Assembly (NCBI RefSeq): GCF_009930795.1
Contig: NZ_CP017146.1
Span: 2,666,001-2,730,000 of the forward strand
Reading direction: 5' to 3'
DNA length: 64,000 bases
DNA from: Marisediminicola antarctica
GTDB taxonomy: Bacteria > Actinomycetota > Actinomycetes > Actinomycetales > Microbacteriaceae
Every line of letters starts with the position of its first letter. The stretch's first letter is position 1. The notes beneath the pieces are model-generated. The model worked only from the letters and a program-made list of their open reading frames with translations, was not told the DNA's origin and did not search any database. The position numbers were made by a program, and so were the translations under genes. This document shows positions 53,792-62,214 of this stretch, one piece after another.

Positions 53792-54687
53792 CGGCCACAC
53801 CGGTCGGGCGCCCGGCCTATCTGCCGATCTTGGCCTTGCCCTATTGGGATGTCATTGGCGCGTTCGTCAGGGGCGCCGTCGCCGACAGCCTGGCGGCGTG
53901 CGCACGGAGCGAGCGGGATCTGTTCGCGGCGGCGACGCCAATGGTGTTGTGGGCGTGGCAGGCGCGCGGGGTGCCGCTCGAGCGCGGCCGCGTGTTCCGC
54001 CGATCAATGGTGGAGCAGTTCATCCACCTGGGCATGCCCGGCGCCGCCCGCGGCAGCCGGGCCACCCTGCGGTCCGCGTTGTGGCGGATGACGGAGGTGT
54101 TGAACCCCGAGGATGCGCCGGGCACGCACCGGCCCATCCCCCGATCGGTACCCACCGCGCCCTATACCGATGCGGGGGTCGCGGAGCTGTACTCGTGGGC
54201 GAATACCCAGTCCACCCCGAATCGAAGCCGTGACGCCCTGGCCCTGCTGGCGTTGGGCCTCGGCGCGGGCTTGCCGACGCGGGAACTCGTCGAGGTGCGA
54301 ACTGGCGACATCGGGTTCGACACTGCTTGCGACGGGACCGCTACCGCCTCCGTCGTCATCTGGCGCGGTCTTCCGCGTGTGGTGCCCGTGGAACCCGGCT
54401 GGGTTCGAACGGTGCGGTCTGTGCTCGATCAGCTCGGGGAGGACTCGTGGATGTTCTGCCCGGGCCGGACCGGCACCGGCTCCGGGCAGGTCACGAACTT
54501 CCTCACCCGATCCCGCACCACACTCGACGTGCGCCCGGCACGGATGCGCGCGACCTGGCTCGTCCGTCACCTCGCAGGGGGCACCCCGGCCGACGAACTG
54601 CTGCGCATCGCCGGGCTCAAGCACTACGCCGCACTCGACAAGCTCGTGCGTTTTCTGCCCGAACACCTTCCGTCAAAAGATTTTTGA
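53788..54687 (+). CDS. Degenerate tyrosine-recombinase-like protein 1
   Basis: A 299-residue protein with a SAM-like N-terminal domain and a C-terminal integrase fold. LLALGLGAGLPTRELVEVRT corresponds to the integrase LGLxxGLRxxEL box, but the catalytic Arg is replaced (GLPTREL). RPARMRATWLVRHLAGGTPA matches the second Arg box, without the preceding His. The final KLVRFLP segment lacks the Tyr nucleophile. By motif it would be inactive alone, or use different residues. The next gene is a paralogue. Confidence 0.55.
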   Translation: MTATPVGRPAYLPILALPYWDVIGAFVRGAVADSLAACARSERDLFAAATPMVLWAWQARGVPLERGRVFRRSMVEQFIHLGMPGAARGSRATLRSALWRMTEVLNPEDAPGTHRPIPRSVPTAPYTDAGVAELYSWANTQSTPNRSRDALALLALGLGAGLPTRELVEVRTGDIGFDTACDGTATASVVIWRGLPRVVPVEPGWVRTVRSVLDQLGEDSWMFCPGRTGTGSGQVTNFLTRSRTTLDVRPARMRATWLVRHLAGGTPADELLRIAGLKHYAALDKLVRFLPEHLPSKDF

Positions 54688-54799
54688 GAATCTTTTAAGC
54701 ACCGCTGACCGGGACAAATGATATGACGACGGTCGATCAGGGACATGATTTGGTCGCAATCCGGTGCGATGGCGAAAATGCGCCGCACACGTACTGGGC

Positions 54800-55792
54800 A
54801 TGGAAAACAACCGACTCATTAACACTGTCCCTGCCGACCCTGACACGATCGTCGATGCGCTGCGCGCGCTCGACCCTGAATTGCCCGACGTGCTCTGGCG
54901 AATCATCAGCGGCTACCGGCCCAACCGCCAAAACTCCGACTGGGCACACGTGCGCCCCTTTGTCATCGAATGCGTGCTCCGGATGACGCCGCGCACCTTT
55001 GCCACTGCGCGCCGGCTCATGACGATGACGGGCTTGTATGTGAGCTGGGCGTGGACGGTCACCGGATGCGAACTCACCGGGGAGAAGGTGTTCGTCGATG
55101 TTCTCGTGCACCGCTACCTCGCCACCAAGCTGCGAAAGCACTCGGAGGCGTACCGCTTCGACACCGCCCGGCAGCTGTCCACGATCAGCGAGATCCTCAC
55201 CGGGGCGCCGACGGGTCGCCTGCGGACCCCGTACCAGAGCCCGAGGGTGCGCCCCTATACGCCAGCTGAGGAAGCGACGCTGTCCTCGTGGGCGAACACG
55301 CTGACCACGCCGCTGAAGCAGCAGAACGCGTGGGCCCTCCTCGGCCTCGCCGGCGGCGCCGGGCTGACGGCGCAGGAACTCATGGCCGTTCAGGTCGAAG
55401 ACGTCGAGTTCGGCGCCGGATGCGTGTTCGTCAACGTTTACGGCGACCGCGCCCGACGCGTGCCGGTCCGAGCCAAGTGGGCCCGCACCCTCACCAAGAG
55501 CATCGGCGTCCGCACCAGCGGGAACATGTTCAGCGGCTACCGGTTCGACGAGTACCCGCCCAACACGCTTCAGCGATTCCTCTGCGACAACCCCTGCACC
55601 CCGCGCCCCTCCGCGGCACGCCTGCACTCCGGGTGGATCGTTACCCAGCTCGACGCCGGGCTGCCCCTGCAGATCCTGCTCGACGTCACCGGGTTCACCT
55701 CCGTCCAGTCCTTCCAGCACTACCTGAAATACACCAGCACGCACCAGCTCGACGACTACATCGGTCGCGTCATCGGCGAAGAGGTGGTCTGA
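54800..55792 (+). CDS. Degenerate tyrosine-recombinase-like protein 2
   Basis: A 330-residue paralogue of the preceding protein from ATG 54800 (MENNRLINTV...). LLGLAGGAGLTAQELMAVQV again lacks the first catalytic Arg (GLTAQEL). SAARLHSGWIVTQLDAGLPL keeps one Arg. FQHYLKYTST retains a possible Tyr nucleophile. The gene starts 112 bp after recombinase 1; its own upstream region resembles that of the gene at 30837, suggesting a separate promoter. It ends 2 bp before the transposase-like gene. Confidence 0.55.
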   Translation: MENNRLINTVPADPDTIVDALRALDPELPDVLWRIISGYRPNRQNSDWAHVRPFVIECVLRMTPRTFATARRLMTMTGLYVSWAWTVTGCELTGEKVFVDVLVHRYLATKLRKHSEAYRFDTARQLSTISEILTGAPTGRLRTPYQSPRVRPYTPAEEATLSSWANTLTTPLKQQNAWALLGLAGGAGLTAQELMAVQVEDVEFGAGCVFVNVYGDRARRVPVRAKWARTLTKSIGVRTSGNMFSGYRFDEYPPNTLQRFLCDNPCTPRPSAARLHSGWIVTQLDAGLPLQILLDVTGFTSVQSFQHYLKYTSTHQLDDYIGRVIGEEVV

Positions 55793-55794
55793 CC

Positions 55795-57687
55795 ATGGCC
55801 ATCGACATCGACTGCATCGACGACACCAAAAAGTACGGCGGCTTCAGCCAGAAGGAAGTCGACTCCCGCGGCCGGCTCGATCTCACCTTCGAAAATGCGC
55901 AGGTGCGGGCAGCGTCCGCGAGGGTGAAGAGCTCCGGCGTGGTGAGCCTTCTCGCCAAATGGCATGAGCAGGACCATCCCACGCCTGGTGCCGGAGGGCG
56001 TCCGCGGAGCATCTATGACCACGCGATCCTGGTCGGGCTGATGCTCCTCGCACAGGAGCACTCACCGCTGTTCATGCGCAGCCTCTCCCTGGTGTTCCAG
56101 TTCCGCCTCACCCCAGAATCAAGGACCTTGCTCGGCCTGCCGACGCCCGGCGAGGAACGATCCGACATGCACTTCGAACGCCAGCGTTGGGAGAAGAACA
56201 CCAACAACGCGTACCACCGGATCATCGCTCTGATGGACCCCTATCCGATGAAGCGCTACTGGTCGCTCACCTACACGCAGGTTCAGGAGGTGCTCGACGC
56301 TCACGACGAGCGCCGGGAAGTGCAGATGAAAAAGCGTCTGGACACCTTCACCAACGCGTTCCTGCTGATGACCTTCAATGAGCAGCCGCGACGGATTCGT
56401 CGAGCCTCGAAGAACATCGATCTGTCCATCGACCAGACCTTCATCGCCCCGGCAACCCGGAAGGGCTACTCCAAGACGACGTTGGCACAACGGGTGCAAG
56501 CCGAAGCCGAAGAGGGCGCCGTCGCACCACGGTCCGGCCCCGTCGACCCGTTCTACGGCTGGTATGCCAAAAACGACGACGACGCCCGGCATGACTACGC
56601 CCCGGGAACGCGGGACATGACCAGCCCCGGCAGGCAGTCCCGCGCCAATAACGTCAAGCTCGTCTGGGGAATGACAGTCAACACGTCCGTGCGGGTCGAT
56701 TCCGAACAGCCCGGCAGCACAAGGTTTCCCAAGATCGCCATGGCCGCCACCCTGAGCCTGCCGAACATCGGAGTGTCCGAAGAGGCCGTCAGCGTGATGA
56801 GGTTTGCCCTGGACACGGGGTTGCCTCCCGGGATCGTCTCGGCGGACAAGCAGTATTTCGCCAACGCGACCGTGGAACGCCTGCACCAGCCGGTGGCCGA
56901 CCTCGGCTTCACCCCCTCGACTGAGTACCGCATCGACCGGCTCGGCGTGCAGGGCGGCAAGGCCGGCGCCGAGTATATCGAGGGTGACGTCTACTGCCCC
57001 GGCACCCCGCAGGCACTCAAGGACACCACCAAGCAGTTCATGGCGGGCGAGATCGGCAACGACACCTTCCGCCAACGCATCCAGGAACGCACCCAGTTTG
57101 TGCTGCGCAACAAGGAGAAACCCGACGCGAAGGGCCGCACCCCGAAAATGTGTCCGGCGCTGGGCAACAGCCCCACCGTCACCTGCCCCGTCCGGGAAAT
57201 CTCCACAAAAGCCGCCGACAAACCCCGCCCCGGCGTGGACCCGGAGGATGTGCCCGAGTTCCTCGACAACATCTGCACACAGCACTCCGTGACCTTCACC
57301 GAGCAAGACACCATCCGCCAGAAGCAGGCGCTCCCCTACCAGAGCAAGGAATGGGACAACTTCCACACCCACGCCCGCCAGTCGATCGAGTCCCTCCACG
57401 AGGGCTTCAAAGACCCCGGCACCGAACAGATGGAACTCTCCGGACGCCGCCGCGTACGCGGCTTCGCCGCCGCGCAACTGTTCATCACGATCCTGCTGGT
57501 CAACTACAACCTGAGAAAGATCGCCTCGTTCCTCTGGGACGAGGAACACGGCACCACCGCGCCGACGAACCCGATCATGCGTCGCCGCGACCGCATCTGG
57601 GACAACCCCTACACAAAGACCCTCGCCCGCGAGTCCGCCCTCGAACTCCAACGCCTCGGCAAACTCATCAGCCCCCTGCGAACCTAA
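55795..57687 (+). CDS. DDE transposase-like protein, intact copy
   Basis: A 630-residue protein. The likely DDE residues are Asp in LSIDQTFIAP, Asp in IVSADKQYFAN and Glu in ARQSIESLHEGFK; family assignment to a named IS group is not certain. Conserved blocks include LVGLMLLAQEHSPLFMRSLS and LGFTPSTEYRIDRLG. It is the third gene of the B-rec1-rec2-transposase unit and is followed by a hairpin and the element's apparent right end. A truncated near-identical copy lies at 3844-4461 and a divergent one at 30837-32498. Confidence 0.7.
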   Translation: MAIDIDCIDDTKKYGGFSQKEVDSRGRLDLTFENAQVRAASARVKSSGVVSLLAKWHEQDHPTPGAGGRPRSIYDHAILVGLMLLAQEHSPLFMRSLSLVFQFRLTPESRTLLGLPTPGEERSDMHFERQRWEKNTNNAYHRIIALMDPYPMKRYWSLTYTQVQEVLDAHDERREVQMKKRLDTFTNAFLLMTFNEQPRRIRRASKNIDLSIDQTFIAPATRKGYSKTTLAQRVQAEAEEGAVAPRSGPVDPFYGWYAKNDDDARHDYAPGTRDMTSPGRQSRANNVKLVWGMTVNTSVRVDSEQPGSTRFPKIAMAATLSLPNIGVSEEAVSVMRFALDTGLPPGIVSADKQYFANATVERLHQPVADLGFTPSTEYRIDRLGVQGGKAGAEYIEGDVYCPGTPQALKDTTKQFMAGEIGNDTFRQRIQERTQFVLRNKEKPDAKGRTPKMCPALGNSPTVTCPVREISTKAADKPRPGVDPEDVPEFLDNICTQHSVTFTEQDTIRQKQALPYQSKEWDNFHTHARQSIESLHEGFKDPGTEQMELSGRRRVRGFAAAQLFITILLVNYNLRKIASFLWDEEHGTTAPTNPIMRRRDRIWDNPYTKTLARESALELQRLGKLISPLRT

Positions 57688-57927
57688 ACCAACACTCCGG
57701 CACCCCCGACACCGCCCGAGAGGGCACACCCCACCGCACACCGAACAATTCGCCGCGCCCCGAAACGGGCGCCACCGTCATTTAACGGCCCAAAGCCGCG
57801 AAAATCGGACCAGCCACCGGCATCCACCTGCGGACCGCCGCCGAAAACACAAAACGCTCCCGAGTTTCCTCGGGAGCGTTCTGTTTTACGGGAGTACTTT
57901 CAATAGTTCTTAGTACAGTCCTTTGGT
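57070..57927 (+). repeat. Direct repeat copy 2 (858 bp) of the transposon right end
   Basis: Partner of 3844-4700. The shared end CAGTCCTTTGGT runs into TCGGGCTG here, the 3' end of a tRNA-Pro fragment. Near the end GTACT and AGTAC form a short inverted pair around 13 bp, a layout seen in recombinase core sites. Confidence 0.92.
57853..57880 (+). terminator. Hairpin terminator after the intact transposase-like gene
   Basis: The same 12-bp stem as at 4626-4653 (AACGCTCCCGAG / CTCGGGAGCGTT), followed by CTGTTTT. Confidence 0.75.
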
Positions 57928-57968
57928 CGGGCTGACAGGATTTGAACCTGCGACCCCCTGACCCCCAG
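57924..57968 (-). other. 3' half of tRNA-Pro(GGG), probable attachment site
   Basis: The minus strand runs CTGGGGGTCAGG, then GGTCGCAGGTTCAAATCCTG, then TCAGCCCGACCA. This is the anticodon loop with GGG, variable region, T arm (TTCAAAT), acceptor strand and encoded CCA of a tRNA-Pro. The D arm and 5' acceptor are absent, so it is not a functional tRNA. A 45-bp tRNA tail of this kind is the usual duplicate left by an integrase using a tRNA 3' end. By polarity the intact gene should lie to the right, beyond 64000. Confidence 0.75.
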
Positions 57969-58109
57969 GCGTCCAAAACACCCGCCTGGGGAAAGTTCCC
58001 GCGTGATTCCGCGGGTCCAGAGTTGCTCAGCGCAGCATGGGGTCCATGACTTGCATGGTTCTGGTCCCCTTTTGGTCCCCCAGGTAGATCAATACCGACG
58101 CAGGGGCGA

Positions 58110-59990
58110 TCAATCACCCGCTTCGAGCGACAGTACATCCTGAGATGATTCCGCAACTCCGACAGGGAGGAATCCGTATCGTCCAATCCCGGTTTGCTTC
58201 GTGAACGCGATGTCGTATGCGTCTGATCCGAGCGGCTCCGGCGGGTCGGTATTCTCCATCACGATCACTTGACCGTCGAAATGCTCCTGAATGTCGCGGT
58301 AGAACGCCAGAACCACACTCTCAGGAGGTTCTTCATCCCCTTCCAACTGCTGATCTGGCGGGCGGTAAGTTACGAGCGGAGAGTCCAGAACAATAAATCC
58401 CGGATGTGGTAGCTCGCGGTCGAAGCAATACTGCGCAAGCGACACTGTGAAAGCGGCATGAAGGATAGCTCGTACTCCCTTGCCATGAGCAGACCGCTGC
58501 TGATCCCCGGCAACGATGTCTTGCTCGTTTCGGTCATATCGGACGGAGCCCGCGTCGGGGTATCCCCACTCCGTGAGACGCTTCGAAATCTCGGAGGAGA
58601 ACTCCCGCACGGCAGTGAGACTTAGACCAGCGACTGCCGTTGCAACCTCTGCGTCAGTCTCATCAGCCATCTTCCGAATCATGGCTTCCAATGAATTCAT
58701 CTGTTCGTATAGCCCGAGCTGCCGCTCAATCTCACTCCGCTTCGTGAGCAGGTCACGGAAGTCTCCTTGCTGGGGACTCAGCGCAAGGTCGAGCTTCTCG
58801 ACCCGGCCCTGCAACTTCGTGACTTCGCGGCGTGAGTCCGCAATCGAGCCGTGCAGTTCACTGATTCGGGCATTGAGGCTTTCAACGGTCAGCAGAAGGT
58901 CTTCTCGGAGCACTTGCGTCTTGCGTGCCTCTGATTCAACCGACGACCCGAAACTCGTGGTATTGCCTTCGCAACTTAGGTTGAGGTGTTGGTTTGCTGG
59001 CTCAGCACCACAGAAGACGCATATGCCACGTCGAAAGTACCCGAGCAGGTTCCCTGCCTCGGCGATCATGCCGAGTCGCGCGAGATCGCTCTCGTACTGT
59101 TTCAACAGGAGATTGAACCGCGCACGAAGCACCAATGCTTCGGAATGCTCGACCTGCTGGGCCCTCCCGCTCTCCTGGACGCGTGTTCGCTCCGCGAGAA
59201 TGTCGCTGCGTTCCTCTGCGATATCCCCGATTGTCGCGCTGTACCCGTCGATCGATTGGTTCAGCTTCGCGATTTGCTTCTGAAGCTCACCGGGCTCAGC
59301 AACATCTTGCAGCTGCGCATCAAGCTGCCCAAGCATCCGCTCGACGACCTCCAGCCGTGCGCCACGGAGTCGCTTTTGGTCCTGGGCTGACGCGACCGCT
59401 ACGAGAGCAGAGTCATCCTCCCCTTGGAGCAACAGCTTCAGAACTGAGACCTCTTTGGTCTTGTTGACCGGATTTCCGCTGAGACCAGGCGCCACTTCCG
59501 CCTGCATGTCTGTCTCACCGACAAGGGACAGACGCATCAGATCGCGGAAGCTGAGCATGTGGGTTTCGTTCTGCGCGTTCTTACGAACCCGCTTTTCATC
59601 GAGACCAACTTGCTCAAGCAGAAAGCGAGAGATATTGGCAGTGCTGGACGCACTGTGTTTCCACGAAAGCGCCTCGTCAGGCGGGCCCGAGGGCTCAGTG
59701 CGGACGTCGCTTCTGTAAAGTGCGACGCCGCCTCCATCCACGGAACGAGCGAACGTGATGCGGTCCCCCGTTGGCAGTTCGAGTCCCAGCAACACGCGAC
59801 TGTAGCCGTCTCGCTCTGGAATCTCCTTGAGTTCCTTTGCGCCAAGAACGAAATCAATCGCATCAACGACGAAGGACTTGCCCGTGTCCGAAGGTCCGTG
59901 GATCACAGTCACATGCGGGCTGAAGTCGAGCGACGCCGGGGACACGTTTGCGCCAGTGAAGGTCAAGTGGGAAAGCGTGAGTCGCCCCAT
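58110..59990 (-). CDS. ABC-3C system SMC/Rad50-like ATPase
   Basis: A 626-residue ATPase. Walker A is GPSDTGKS at 32-39, long coiled-coil arms run about 200-310 and 345-450, with a CVFC zinc-hook-like motif at 324-327 between them. The C-terminal head has GKGVRAILHAAFTVSLAQYC and the Walker B-like FIVLDSPLVTY. It is the ATPase of an ABC-three-component system, following the middle component by 0 bp. Such ATPases are thought to sense invasive DNA or its processing and to license the effector. A region of ~140 bp separates its stop from the tRNA fragment. Confidence 0.8.
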   Translation of the reverse strand: MGRLTLSHLTFTGANVSPASLDFSPHVTVIHGPSDTGKSFVVDAIDFVLGAKELKEIPERDGYSRVLLGLELPTGDRITFARSVDGGGVALYRSDVRTEPSGPPDEALSWKHSASSTANISRFLLEQVGLDEKRVRKNAQNETHMLSFRDLMRLSLVGETDMQAEVAPGLSGNPVNKTKEVSVLKLLLQGEDDSALVAVASAQDQKRLRGARLEVVERMLGQLDAQLQDVAEPGELQKQIAKLNQSIDGYSATIGDIAEERSDILAERTRVQESGRAQQVEHSEALVLRARFNLLLKQYESDLARLGMIAEAGNLLGYFRRGICVFCGAEPANQHLNLSCEGNTTSFGSSVESEARKTQVLREDLLLTVESLNARISELHGSIADSRREVTKLQGRVEKLDLALSPQQGDFRDLLTKRSEIERQLGLYEQMNSLEAMIRKMADETDAEVATAVAGLSLTAVREFSSEISKRLTEWGYPDAGSVRYDRNEQDIVAGDQQRSAHGKGVRAILHAAFTVSLAQYCFDRELPHPGFIVLDSPLVTYRPPDQQLEGDEEPPESVVLAFYRDIQEHFDGQVIVMENTDPPEPLGSDAYDIAFTKQTGIGRYGFLPVGVAESSQDVLSLEAGD

Positions 59991-60470
59991 CTAGAAATCC
60001 GCTCCGCTCTCCACCTGCATGAACTCGAACTCCTCAGGCCAGTGCGATGAGACTTCTCGCATGCGATCTCGCAGGTGGTCGTCGTCGATGGCTCCAAGCT
60101 CCTCCACGACCCATTGCGCGCGGTCATGCAGGGCGTGCGCATAGTCGGTCTCAAGGAGTCTCAGGAAGCTCTCCGCGGCCTCGCTTGCACGGAACTCGAT
60201 ACCACTGTTCTCGGCAAACATCTCGGCGAGGCCCGCGCGGATCATGACTTGGAGCCCATCCTCGATGTGTTGCCTCTTCACCCCGAGTTCGCCTGCTCGT
60301 ATAGGAAGGGGCGGGTGCAGGCTCTCTGGGCCGTTGAGGTCTGCGCTATGAAGCAAGCCGTGATCGAGTAAAACCAGACGATTGATGTCCAAGTGCGCTG
60401 GAAACGCCTCGGCCAGAAGCATGAGAACGCGTAAGCCGACTTCGAGCGGGCTGTTGAGGGGGCTACTCAT
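59991..60470 (-). CDS. ABC-3C system middle component
   Basis: A 159-residue mostly helical protein with a winged-helix-like core: VGLRVLMLLAEAFPAHLDIN, LVLLDHGLLHSADL, then IRAGELGVKRQHIEDGLQVM and GLAEMF. This is the pattern of ABC-3C middle components, which link the effector to the ATPase. It overlaps the effector gene by 8 bp and abuts the ATPase gene, so the three are translated as a unit. Confidence 0.75.
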   Translation of the reverse strand: MSSPLNSPLEVGLRVLMLLAEAFPAHLDINRLVLLDHGLLHSADLNGPESLHPPLPIRAGELGVKRQHIEDGLQVMIRAGLAEMFAENSGIEFRASEAAESFLRLLETDYAHALHDRAQWVVEELGAIDDDHLRDRMREVSSHWPEEFEFMQVESGADF

Positions 60471-61569
60471 CGCTTGCCACCCATGTCAATCGGTCTCCAT
60501 TGGCGAGTTGATGGCATATTCCTTGACGATCCTCTATCCGCGATACGGAGATGAGTGAGTGAGCACCAAGGTCAAGTTGCCCCGACTGCGTCAGGACCGC
60601 ACGGAGTCGATCCAAACCACTCGCGTGGTCCGCTTCTGCAGTGTCCACAACGCCCGCGTAAACATCGCCTTGCAGCAACTCAAACGTTCCGTCCGGCACT
60701 GAGTCCCTCGCGTAAAGTCGTAGCGCTTCTGCCGCGTAGAAAGCTTCCCGCTGACGCTGAAGGTGCACACCGTACTTTGCGTGAGTGGTTACTGACTCCG
60801 TGTCGACGCATGTGCCTGGGTCCTGCTCGTTGTAGACATCGACAAGTTTCCTGACGTAGGTCACTTCAACCGGCGCGGGCTTCTTTGGTGGGTCGCCCGC
60901 TGGAGGCCGAGCAGGCAGCGTCGTGCCGAACCGAGCAGCATGGTATGGCGTTCCCCGATGTACATCCAGCATCTCGCGGAGTTCCGTAGAACGGAACATC
61001 GAGAAGTCTGATGCCGTCGCCAAGTCGCGAATCGACTGTAAAGTCCCATCATCGATTTCCTTGGTAGCGCTGCTACGGGAATCGATGGTCTCTAGCAATT
61101 TCGTCTGCAGCTCAGTGGGCCTACTCAAGAGGCGATTGAGGGAGCCTCCGCATCCGCGCGGCGCAGCGAACACGTACTGGTCAGGTAGTACGTAGTATCC
61201 ATCGACGACTCCGCGGAAGAGTTTGAGCATCTCGGGGAGAGCATCGGACAACACGAGTGAAGCCGCGTAATGCTTTGCTTGGAAGCAATCCCATGAGTCT
61301 TCGAGCCCACGCTCGGTCCTGAAGGCGGCCACGTCGACTCCTCGGTCACCTGGGCCGCCAAGTCGCTTGACCTGGTGGTAGCCGACACCAAGTCCGACCG
61401 CCCACTCAGAAATGAACACTTCCCACTCATCGGGAGAGTAGAAGTAGATTCGCTGGGCAGGGGGTACGGGCGGACCAAGCAACGATGGCGCCGGTGATAT
61501 CGGGGCTGCTGGAGCTGGTAGGTCATCGAGCTGGGGAGCATTCCCTGCGCTTGATTGGACAACGGACAC
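60463..61569 (-). CDS. ABC-3C system effector with restriction-endonuclease-like domain
   Basis: A 368-residue protein. After a Pro-rich start, WEVFISEWAVGLGVGYHQVK leads into a PD-(D/E)XK-like core: GGPGDRGVDVAAF (Asp79) and WDCFQAKHY (Gln97-x-Lys99), the QxK variant of Mrr-like nucleases. The C-terminal ~200 residues (YVRKLVDVYNEQD, HLQRQREAFYAAEALRLYAR) are the conserved ABC-3C effector C-terminal domain. The expected action is DNA cleavage when released by the ATPase. It is the first gene of the triad. Confidence 0.75.
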   Translation of the reverse strand: MSVVQSSAGNAPQLDDLPAPAAPISPAPSLLGPPVPPAQRIYFYSPDEWEVFISEWAVGLGVGYHQVKRLGGPGDRGVDVAAFRTERGLEDSWDCFQAKHYAASLVLSDALPEMLKLFRGVVDGYYVLPDQYVFAAPRGCGGSLNRLLSRPTELQTKLLETIDSRSSATKEIDDGTLQSIRDLATASDFSMFRSTELREMLDVHRGTPYHAARFGTTLPARPPAGDPPKKPAPVEVTYVRKLVDVYNEQDPGTCVDTESVTTHAKYGVHLQRQREAFYAAEALRLYARDSVPDGTFELLQGDVYAGVVDTAEADHASGLDRLRAVLTQSGQLDLGAHSLISVSRIEDRQGICHQLANGDRLTWVASDE

Positions 61570-61679
61570 GCAGGAACCTCCTCGTTTCGATTGTCACATT
61601 GTCCCAATCCTATGAGACCAACGCTCGTGGCGAGCAGATCATGGCTCCGCGGGTCGCATCCGTTGCTCGCGAGGCCGCT

Positions 61680-62027
61680 CTACGCCGGAGCAGGAACGGG
61701 CGGCGGCATGCTGCGTTGTCTGGCCCGATCTTCAGCACGCTTGCATCGGAGCAAGAACACGGCCGACACGGGACCGATCACGATGAACTTGAGCGCGTTC
61801 CAGATGCAGACAAGAGCAACGACGTAGAGCCAGCGGGACGCTCCCCCGTCGATCAGAGCCGTACAAGTACTCGCGGCGAAGAGATACGGGATGGCGAGGA
61901 GCATCGCGGGCACGCCCCACTTGAGCCCACGTCGGGTACGTATCGCGTCGAGCAGGATGTTGGTGGGCATGTACCTGCGCATGAAGTTGCGGAGGTGGAT
62001 GCTGATAACCCAGATGATTCGAAGCAT
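61680..62027 (-). CDS. Small membrane protein, conserved in actinobacterial elements
   Basis: A 115-residue protein starting MLRIIWVISIHLRNFMRRYM. Two hydrophobic segments (GVPAMLLAIPYLFAASTCTA; WLYVVALVCIWNALKFIVIG) precede a basic tail. Proteins of this form are often labelled sulfate-permease-like in databases, but the sequence gives no support for transport. It lies between ABC-3C and the dprA-like gene. Confidence 0.6.
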   Translation of the reverse strand: MLRIIWVISIHLRNFMRRYMPTNILLDAIRTRRGLKWGVPAMLLAIPYLFAASTCTALIDGGASRWLYVVALVCIWNALKFIVIGPVSAVFLLRCKRAEDRARQRSMPPPVPAPA

Positions 62028-62214
62028 GACAACGGTCCTCCCATGGCTCGGCAACGTGGAACCTTGGAGGACTGCCCTGGGGCCGTCATGCCATCGCGTG
62101 GGCGATGGCGAACATTGAGTGTGTCGCCTGGTTCCAAGGGTACGCCGAACCAACGACATAGGAAAGGGCGGCTCTGTTCACCTCCACAGTGATGACTGGC
62201 TGTGAAGGAGCCCG

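Larger units (their letters stand above)
53430..57927 (+). mobile_element. Transposon-like unit: B gene, two recombinase-like genes, DDE-like gene
   Basis: The unit groups four co-directional genes with tight spacing, one terminator hairpin and a right end defined by the repeat at 3844-4700. The left boundary is not visible; 53430 is a nominal limit before the B gene. I found no matching inverted repeat of the right end at the left side by eye. It does not fit Tn554-like or IS21-like layouts that I know. Confidence 0.5.

Noticed and set aside
56119-57741. A 540-codon minus-strand frame opposite the transposase-like gene
   Set aside because: Its Gly/Val/Leu-rich repeat-like sequence mirrors the codon bias of the plus-strand gene, which has conserved homologues at 3844 and 30837.
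57924-58010. Complete tRNA-Pro gene
   Set aside because: Only the anticodon loop to CCA is present. No D arm or 5' acceptor strand pairing with CAGCCCG occurs upstream on the minus strand.
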